The position numbers were made by a program, and so were the translations under genes. DNA of 64,000 nucleotides from Kribbella kalugense. Its GTDB lineage: Bacteria > Actinomycetota > Actinomycetes > Propionibacteriales > Kribbellaceae. The notes below the pieces were generated by a model that ran no database searches, was not told the origin of the DNA, and saw only the letters and a program-made list of their open reading frames with translations. Position 1 is the first letter of the stretch, and every line of letters begins with the position of its first letter. Of this stretch, positions 58,477 to 64,000 are shown one piece after another. The DNA lies in contig NZ_SODF01000001.1 in NCBI RefSeq assembly GCF_004365875.1, positions 62,001 to 126,000 of the forward strand. Direction: 5' to 3'.

Positions 58477-59116
58477 CGACCAGGAGATGGTGCGGGCCGG
58501 GTTCAGTGCGCTGCTGGACGCGCAGCCGGACCTCCAGGTGGTCGGGCAGGCCGGCGACGGCGCCCAGGCGGTCGACCTGGCCGCGACCCTGAAGCCGGAC
58601 GTGATCCTCATGGACGTACGCATGCCAGTCCTAGACGGTCTCGCCGCGACCCGTCGCATCCTCGCCAACTCCACTCCTGGCGAGCCGCCCCGCGTCGTCA
58701 TGCTGACAACGTTCGACCTCGACGACTACGTGTACGCCGCACTCCGTGCCGGTGCAAGTGGCTTCCTGTTGAAGCACTCCACGCCAGACGAGCTGGCCGC
58801 GGCCGTGCGAGTCGTCGCCGCCGGTGACGCGCTGCTGGCCCCGTCCGTCACCCGTCGACTGGTCGAGGACTTCGCCCGCGCACAGCCCGTCGTACCGATC
58901 ACTCCGGTCCACCTGACGCCCCGGGAGACCGACGTACTGCGGCTGGTCGCCCGTGGACTCTCCAACCGCCAGATCGCGGACGAACTCGTGCTGGCCGAGC
59001 AGACCGTGAAGACGCACGTCAGCAACATCCTGACCAAGCTGGACCTGCGTGACCGTGCGCAGGCAGTGGTCTACGCCTACGAGGCGGGCGTAGTGGTCCC
59101 CGGTCCGCGACACTAG
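58451..59116 (+). CDS. NarL/LuxR-type response regulator
   Basis: This 221-residue protein has a receiver (DD at 9-10, Asp55 in VILMDVRMPV, Lys in FLLKHS) and a LuxR HTH (LTPRETDVLRLVARGLSNRQ, TVKTHVSNILTKLDLRDRAQ). It overlaps the kinase gene by 26 bases with a GTG start preceded by GGAAAGGAGG. It differs clearly from the regulator at 15646-16308, so they belong to separate systems. Confidence 0.95.
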   Translation: MAITVMVVDDQEMVRAGFSALLDAQPDLQVVGQAGDGAQAVDLAATLKPDVILMDVRMPVLDGLAATRRILANSTPGEPPRVVMLTTFDLDDYVYAALRAGASGFLLKHSTPDELAAAVRVVAAGDALLAPSVTRRLVEDFARAQPVVPITPVHLTPRETDVLRLVARGLSNRQIADELVLAEQTVKTHVSNILTKLDLRDRAQAVVYAYEAGVVVPGPRH

Positions 59117-59120
59117 GTCG

Positions 59121-59477
59121 ATGGACGTCCTGGAGCGTGTACGCCGACTGTGCCTCGCGATGCCCGAGGCGACCGAGCGGCCGAGTCATGGTGAGCCGAC
59201 CTGGTTCGTGCGGGACAAGAAGGTGTTCGTGATGTACGCCGACCATCACCACGACGACCGGCTCGGGGTGTGGGTGGCGGCGCCACCCGGTGTGCAGGAG
59301 TCGCTGGTCGCCGAGGACCCCGAGCACTTCTACCGGCCGCCGTACGTCGGTCACCGTGGCTGGCTCGGGGTGTACCTGGACGTCGAGGTGGACTGGGAAC
59401 ACTTCGAGGACCTGGTCGAGAGCGCGTTCCGCCAGATCGCCCCGAAGACACTGATCGCCCGTCTGGACGAGGTCTAG
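59121..59477 (+). CDS. MmcQ/YjbR-type DNA-binding-fold protein
   Basis: This 118-residue protein has VRRLCLAMPEATERPSHGEP, WFVRDKKVFVMYADHHHDDR and a C-terminal WEHFEDLVESAFRQIAPKTL, the pattern of the MmcQ/YjbR family with a cyclophilin-like/double-wing DNA-binding-type fold. Function in the cell unknown. It starts 4 bases after the response-regulator stop, probably in the same transcript. Its stop overlaps the convergent gene in a shared CTAG. Confidence 0.88.
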   Translation: MDVLERVRRLCLAMPEATERPSHGEPTWFVRDKKVFVMYADHHHDDRLGVWVAAPPGVQESLVAEDPEHFYRPPYVGHRGWLGVYLDVEVDWEHFEDLVESAFRQIAPKTLIARLDEV

Positions 59478-60136
59478 TCGTTCAGCGGCACCGAGGTCTG
59501 CGGGAGCAGCGCGAGGTGGGTGCTCCAGGTGGCGGCGTGCCCGTCCCACTCCCAGTCCAGCATCTGCGCGGTACTGCGACGTCCGAACACGGCCCGGAAC
59601 AGTTCGTAGGAGCTGGTGCGGGCGACTGCGGTAGGACCTTCGGAGCCGGCCGAGTACGTGCCGTCCGGCGTGATGACGGTCAATGGGCCTGGTTCGTCGA
59701 GCATCCAGTCCAGTGTGGCCAGCCAGAGCTCGGTGGGCGGCCGTCCGCTGCCGATGGCGCCGTGCAGGTCGGCTTCGTGGACGGCCGCGTCGACGTACGG
59801 GTTGCAGACCAGTGGGTGCGAGGTGGTGCCGCCGACGATGAGCTTCTCCAGCTGCGGTCCGACGGTCGCCCACTCGTCCAGTACGTCCGAGATCGGTAGG
59901 TTGCGCCGGATCGCGACCTGTACCGCGGTCCACGGCGGCCTGGGTGCGCCGGTGACGTTGCCGACCACGAAGTCGGCGGCCACGCCGGTCAGGTGTGAGA
60001 CCAGGCTGTGCACGCTCCACTGTGGGCAGGCGGGCACCTGGCGATCCAGGTCGTCCGGGCTGAGATCGCGGACCGCGGCTGCGATCCGTTCGCGTCCAGC
60101 GTGGTACAGTTCGGCACTTCTCGATGCGTCCGTCAC
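59474..60136 (-). CDS. maleylpyruvate isomerase-family mycothiol-dependent-type enzyme
   Basis: This 220-residue protein has a DinB-like four-helix bundle: PQWSVHSLVSHLTGVAADF and YVDAAVHEADLHGAIG with the conserved metal-ligand His residues, then a C-terminal region (FRAVFGRRSTAQMLDWEW). The family (MDMPI) uses mycothiol, supporting an actinobacterial host. The substrate is unknown. I chose the GTG at 60136 because GGAGG lies 4-5 bases upstream. It is divergent from the spermidine-synthase-like gene with 28 bases between them. Confidence 0.85.
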   Translation of the reverse strand: MTDASRSAELYHAGRERIAAAVRDLSPDDLDRQVPACPQWSVHSLVSHLTGVAADFVVGNVTGAPRPPWTAVQVAIRRNLPISDVLDEWATVGPQLEKLIVGGTTSHPLVCNPYVDAAVHEADLHGAIGSGRPPTELWLATLDWMLDEPGPLTVITPDGTYSAGSEGPTAVARTSSYELFRAVFGRRSTAQMLDWEWDGHAATWSTHLALLPQTSVPLND

Positions 60137-60164
60137 GCCTCCATTGCACAGATAGGGTGACGCG

Positions 60165-61640
60165 GTGGGCAAGGGTGAAGCGGGGCCGGTCGGTCAGAAG
60201 TTGGCGATTGCGCTGGCGTTCGGGAGTTCGGCCGCCGTGATGGTGCTGGAACTCGTGTCGCTCCGGCTGGTCGCGCCGTACATCGGGCTGACGCTGGAGA
60301 CGAACACAGCGGTCATCGGAGTCGCACTGGCGGCGATCGCGACCGGCGCGGCGTTGGGTGGCCGGTTTGCGGACGTGGTGCCGCCACAGCGGACGCTGGG
60401 TCCGCTGCTCCTGTTCGGTGGTGCACTGGTGATGCTGATCCTCCCGGTGGTGCGCTGGACCGGTCAGGCGCTCGCCAGAGATGCGAGCGACCTGGTGTTC
60501 CTCGTGCTCGCCGTGACCCTGTTCGCGCCTGCCTCACTGCTCGCGGCGGTCACACCGATGGTGACCAAGCTGCGGCTGGCGACGCTGGAGCAGACCGGCA
60601 CTGTCGTCGGGCGGCTGTCCGCGTACGCCACGGTCGGCGGCATTGTCGGCACAGTGCTCACCGGCTTCGTGTTCGTGGCCACCGTCCCGATCAGCACGAT
60701 CGTTCTGACGCTGGGCGCAGTACTGGTGGTCGTCGGTGCCGCGCTGACGTTGCTGCTGCGTGGTGTGCAGGCCGCGGTGAAGCCGGTCGCTCTGGCGCTG
60801 ATAGGTGCCACGCTGACCGTTGTCGCACCACGTCCGTGTGAGGTCGAGACGGCGTACCACTGTGCTCGCGTCGGTGCGGACCCCGACCGTGAGAGCGGAC
60901 GGACGCTCTACCTCGACGAAACCAGGAACTCGTACGTCGACCTCAAGGACCCGACCTATCTGCAGTTCGAGTACATCAAGAGCTTCGCGGCCGCGATCAA
61001 CGGCAGCTGGCCGGAGGGGCGGCGGCTGGACGCGCTGCACATCGGTGGTGGCGGTCTGACCATGCCGCGGTACCTCACCGCGACCAGGCCAGGCACCAAG
61101 AACCAGGTGTACGAGATCGACCGGGCCGTGGTCGAGCTCGACAAGCGGGAGCTCGGCGTACGGACCGGTCCGGACCTGGCCGTGACGGTGAAGGACGGTC
61201 GGCTCGGCGTACGGTCCGAGGCGACGGACAGCCGGGACCTGATCATCATGGACGCGTTCAGCGGGCTGGCCGTGCCATGGCACCTCACCACGCGTGAGCT
61301 GATCACCGATGTACGGCGGGTGTTGCGGCCGGACGGGGTCTATCTGATCAACGTCATCGACAACGGCAAGGCACTGTTCGCGAAGGCCGAGATCAAGACC
61401 GTGCAGGCCGTGTTCCCGTACGTCGCGGTGATCGCCCGGAAGGACGAGCTGGCGGGGCAGAGCGGCGGGAACTTCGTCGTGGTCGCGTCCGACCGGCCGA
61501 TCGCCGTACCCGCCATTGCCGGTCGACTCGAGCCGAACATGGAGCTCAGCGACCAGCCGGCCGGATTCGTCGGGGACGCGCCGGTGCTGACCGACGACTA
61601 CGCACCTGTCGACCAGCTCCTCACCACGTACAGCAGCTGA
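60165..61640 (+). CDS. membrane-fused spermidine-synthase-like protein
   Basis: This 491-residue protein has about seven hydrophobic segments (residues 15-230; [38 protein letters not shown]) and a C-terminal SAM-dependent-fold domain with [46 protein letters not shown]. Such fused MFS-spermidine-synthase proteins are common in actinobacteria; whether they make polyamines is not established. It starts at a GTG. It is 23 bases upstream of pgm, same strand. Confidence 0.85.
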   Translation: MGKGEAGPVGQKLAIALAFGSSAAVMVLELVSLRLVAPYIGLTLETNTAVIGVALAAIATGAALGGRFADVVPPQRTLGPLLLFGGALVMLILPVVRWTGQALARDASDLVFLVLAVTLFAPASLLAAVTPMVTKLRLATLEQTGTVVGRLSAYATVGGIVGTVLTGFVFVATVPISTIVLTLGAVLVVVGAALTLLLRGVQAAVKPVALALIGATLTVVAPRPCEVETAYHCARVGADPDRESGRTLYLDETRNSYVDLKDPTYLQFEYIKSFAAAINGSWPEGRRLDALHIGGGGLTMPRYLTATRPGTKNQVYEIDRAVVELDKRELGVRTGPDLAVTVKDGRLGVRSEATDSRDLIIMDAFSGLAVPWHLTTRELITDVRRVLRPDGVYLINVIDNGKALFAKAEIKTVQAVFPYVAVIARKDELAGQSGGNFVVVASDRPIAVPAIAGRLEPNMELSDQPAGFVGDAPVLTDDYAPVDQLLTTYSS

Positions 61641-61663
61641 GTTTCTTGTGGTTGCATGTGGTC

Positions 61664-63286
61664 ATGCACCCACGCGCAGGCCAGCCCGCTCAGCCCGAGG
61701 ACCTCGTCGACGTCGACGCCATGCTTGCGGCGTACGGCGACATCACCCCGGACGTGGACAACCCCGCCCAGAAGGTCGTCTTCGGTACGTCGGGACACCG
61801 CGGCTCGAGTCTGGACGGTGCCTTCAACGAGGCGCACATCCTGGCCATCACCCAGGCCGTCTGTGAGTACCGCGCCGGTCAGGGCACGACGGGACCACTG
61901 CTGGTCGGCCGGGACAGCCACGGCCTGTCGGAACCGGCCTGGCGCACAGTCCTCGAGGTGCTCGCCGGCAACGACGTACAGACGCTCGTGGACAGTGCTG
62001 ACCGGCTCACGCCGACCCCTGCGGTGTCGCACGCGATCCTGCGGCTCAACCGCGGCGCCGGTGCGGACGCCGACGGCATCGTCATCACGCCGTCGCACAA
62101 CCCGCCGCGTGACGGTGGCATCAAGTACAACCCGCCGCACGGCGGTCCGGCCGACTCCGACGCGACCAGCTGGATCGCCGACCGCGCCAACCAGCTGATC
62201 GCCGGCGACAACCGCGAGGTACGACGCAAGCCGTTTGCGCAGGCCCGTCAGTCCGCGGGGGACTACGACTTCGTCGGCCACTACGTCGACGACCTGCCGT
62301 CGGTGCTCAACCTGGCCGCGATCCGCGACGCCGGCCTGAAGATCGGCGCCGACCCACTCGGCGGCGCCAGCGTGGACTACTGGGCTGCGATCGCCGAACG
62401 GCACAACCTCGACCTGACCGTGGTGAACCCACGGGTCGACCCGGCCTGGTCGTTCATGACGCTGGACCACGACGGCAAGATCCGGATGGACTGCTCCTCG
62501 CCGTACGCGATGGCCTCGCTGGTCGCGCAGCGGGACAAGTACGACGTGGCGACCGGGAACGACGCGGACGCCGACCGGCACGGCATCGTCACCCCGGACG
62601 CCGGGTTGATGAATCCGAACCACTACCTGGCCGTCGCGATCTCGTACCTGTTCAGCAACCGCCAGTGGGGTCCGGACGTCGCCGTCGGCAAGACGCTGGT
62701 GTCGTCGTCGCTGATCGACCGCGTGGTCGCGGACCTGGGTCGCCGGCTGTGGGAGGTGCCAGTCGGCTTCAAGTGGTTCGTGCCTGGGCTGGTGGATGGT
62801 TCGGTCGGCTTCGGTGGCGAGGAATCGGCCGGAGCGAGCTTCCTGCGCTTCGACGGCACGGTGTGGACGACGGACAAGGACGGCATCCTGCTGGCGCTGC
62901 TGGCGAGTGAGATCACCGCAGTGACGGGGGAGACGCCGTCGCTGGCGCACGCCAAGCTGGTGGAGCGGTTCGGCGCATCGGCGTACTCACGGGTGGACGC
63001 GCCCGCCACCCGCGAGCAGAAGGCCAAACTGGCGGCCCTGTCGTCGGACGCGGTCACCGCGACCGAGCTGGCCGGTGAGCCGATCGTGGACCGGCTGACG
63101 AAGGCTCCGGGTAACGACGCCCCGATCGGTGGGCTGAAGGTCACCACGGAGTCGGCGTGGTTCGCGGCCCGCCCGTCCGGAACCGAGGACCTCTACAAGA
63201 TCTACGGCGAGTCGTTCAAGGGCGCTGAGCACCTGGACCAGGTCTTCGAACAGGCCCGCGAGGTCGTGTCCGAAGCGCTCTCTTAA
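61664..63286 (+). CDS. pgm: phosphoglucomutase (alpha-D-glucose)
   Basis: This 540-residue enzyme interconverts glucose-1-phosphate and glucose-6-phosphate. It has [20 protein letters not shown], the phospho-Ser in [18 protein letters not shown] (Ser near 144), the metal loop [12 protein letters not shown], the sugar-binding [13 protein letters not shown] and a C-terminal [18 protein letters not shown]. The length is typical of the bacterial Pgm class. I chose the ATG at 61664 ([20 protein letters not shown]). Its stop is part of a TTAA shared with the convergent DUF3037 gene. Confidence 0.96.
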   Translation: MHPRAGQPAQPEDLVDVDAMLAAYGDITPDVDNPAQKVVFGTSGHRGSSLDGAFNEAHILAITQAVCEYRAGQGTTGPLLVGRDSHGLSEPAWRTVLEVLAGNDVQTLVDSADRLTPTPAVSHAILRLNRGAGADADGIVITPSHNPPRDGGIKYNPPHGGPADSDATSWIADRANQLIAGDNREVRRKPFAQARQSAGDYDFVGHYVDDLPSVLNLAAIRDAGLKIGADPLGGASVDYWAAIAERHNLDLTVVNPRVDPAWSFMTLDHDGKIRMDCSSPYAMASLVAQRDKYDVATGNDADADRHGIVTPDAGLMNPNHYLAVAISYLFSNRQWGPDVAVGKTLVSSSLIDRVVADLGRRLWEVPVGFKWFVPGLVDGSVGFGGEESAGASFLRFDGTVWTTDKDGILLALLASEITAVTGETPSLAHAKLVERFGASAYSRVDAPATREQKAKLAALSSDAVTATELAGEPIVDRLTKAPGNDAPIGGLKVTTESAWFAARPSGTEDLYKIYGESFKGAEHLDQVFEQAREVVSEALS

Positions 63287-63660
63287 CGCACAAACGAGTC
63301 CAGCAACCGTTCCAGATCCGCAGCGGGGTCCTCAGTGATCCCGCTGTGGATCGGTCCGGGATGTACGACGGTACTGCGAGGCGCAGCGAGCCACCGGAAC
63401 CGCTCGCTGATCGTCGTGCCGGCTGCAGGCCCTCCAGCCGGCTCACCCGCACAAATCGCCCGGATCTGATCCAGCGACGCACACACGACATCTACGTCCA
63501 CCGCTGGGTCCAGGGCTCGCAGGCGTTCGGGCTGAACATCCCACCCGGCGCCGAGGTAGTCCAGACCGCGGCAGTAGAGCACTGCACCCACGTTGATGAA
63601 CTCGCCCCGCTGGATGCGTGGTGCAGCCCGCAGGATCACGTAGTCGAAAGGTGCCATCAT
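63283..63660 (-). CDS. DUF3037-family protein
   Basis: This 125-residue protein has [37 protein letters not shown], the DUF3037 signature. Genes of this family usually follow a HipA-like kinase gene, as here: its ATG overlaps the stop of the upstream gene by ATGA. Function unknown; a regulator or partner of the kinase-like protein is likely. The stop is shared with pgm as TTAA. Confidence 0.88.
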   Translation of the reverse strand: MMAPFDYVILRAAPRIQRGEFINVGAVLYCRGLDYLGAGWDVQPERLRALDPAVDVDVVCASLDQIRAICAGEPAGGPAAGTTISERFRWLAAPRSTVVHPGPIHSGITEDPAADLERLLDSFVR

Positions 63661-64000
63661 CGAGCACCTCCCGGCAGCCAGGCGGACCGGTTCTCCAGCC
63701 GAGCCAACAGGTGGCCGAGGTACCGCTCCCGGTCGCCCGCTTCGATCCACTCGTCCGGCACGAGCCCGATCACTTCCGTCAGCAACTCCGGGGTGATCGC
63801 AGCGGCCAGCTCAGAGTCGACCTTAGAGACCTGGGGTGCCGCGACGGAGAAGACATGGTCGGAAGCGTCGTACGGCAGCGAGGCGAACCTCTCCGCGGAC
63901 ATCCAGGAGTGGTGGAAGTACAGCGCGGCGCCGTGGTCAATCAGCCAAAGGTTCTTGTGCCAGACCAGCAGGTTCGTGTTCCGCCAGGACCGGTCGACGT
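63657..64000 (-). CDS. HipA-like kinase-family protein, partial
   Basis: The gene continues beyond the right edge; only the C-terminal ~114 residues are visible. They include NTNLLVWHKNLWLIDHGAAL, then YFHHSW and AAPQVSKVDSELAAAITPEL. The N-x-N-L-L and L-I-D-H-G-A motifs are the metal-binding and catalytic-loop-like elements of the HipA_2 family that pairs with DUF3037. The stop overlaps the DUF3037 start. Whether it acts as a kinase or toxin cannot be judged from the fragment. Confidence 0.85.
   Translation of the reverse strand, partial: VDRSWRNTNLLVWHKNLWLIDHGAALYFHHSWMSAERFASLPYDASDHVFSVAAPQVSKVDSELAAAITPELLTEVIGLVPDEWIEAGDRERYLGHLLARLENRSAWLPGGAR

Noticed and set aside
1-64000. CRISPR array, tRNA or rRNA genes
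   Set aside because: No regularly spaced repeats and no cloverleaf or rRNA sequence were recognised on either strand; frequent GTAC words are host sequence bias, not repeats.

Overview
The window is high-GC DNA with many GTG and TTG starts, dense GTAC words and actinobacterial families: a mycothiol-dependent-type enzyme, an AfsR/SARP regulator, an FBP zinc-finger protein, NarL-type two-component pairs and a WYL regulator. My best guess is a Kribbella-like member of the Nocardioidaceae. That is an inference from gene style; there is no rRNA or other marker gene here. I saw no tRNA, rRNA, CRISPR array or transposase.

The left 13.4 kb is an accessory, conflict-type region. Positions 1-5562 carry three leftward genes: a PD-(D/E)XK nuclease, a DGQHR-domain protein related in motif to DndB, and a PLD-nuclease/SF2 helicase that runs off the left edge. 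Positions 6270-9323 hold four paralogous Phd/YefM-like antitoxins, one intact partner toxin and one internally deleted toxin, interrupted by a CYTH phosphatase/cyclase-fold gene. Three copies of a promoter element with a perfect TTATCCACA (DnaA-box) word sit at the same distance upstream of three of the antitoxins. Positions 9425-13358 hold a frameshifted EACC1-like gene, an intact EACC1-like gene and, coupled to it, a caspase fused to about nine membrane helices and a YVTN beta-propeller.

Positions 13.4-34 kb look like ordinary chromosomal actinobacterial genes: an epoxide hydrolase with a divergent WYL regulator, a two-component system, membrane proteins, a DMT exporter divergent from a LysR gene, a 2-hydroxyacid dehydrogenase, two RibD-type reductases, a BBE-type flavin oxidase, an FMN reductase divergent from a 999-residue SARP/AfsR regulator, a luciferase-like/hemerythrin fusion, a LysE-type exporter and a hydrolase. 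Positions 34-40.7 kb are an AddA/AddB-like helicase-nuclease operon for double-strand-break processing; the AddA-like protein carries a disordered insert with a QLSIF clamp-binding-type motif.

Positions 41.5-47 kb hold the most striking island: an FtsK/SpoIIIE ATPase, a coiled-coil membrane protein, an 86-residue helical protein, a toxin with a helical leader, acidic linker and a CdiA-type nuclease C-terminus, and a presumed immunity gene. All are tightly coupled, with an inverted repeat upstream and a long hairpin downstream. I read this as a possible minimal type-VII-like toxin export locus.

Positions 47-64 kb return to housekeeping and small conserved genes: pyrE, a DEDDh exonuclease with a BRCT domain, YceI, a lipoprotein divergent from a second two-component operon with a perfect CRP-type site between them, a mycothiol-enzyme-fold protein, a spermidine-synthase-like membrane protein, phosphoglucomutase, and a HipA-like/DUF3037 pair at the right edge. 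Four convergent gene pairs share palindromic overlapping stop codons (CTAG three times, TTAA once).
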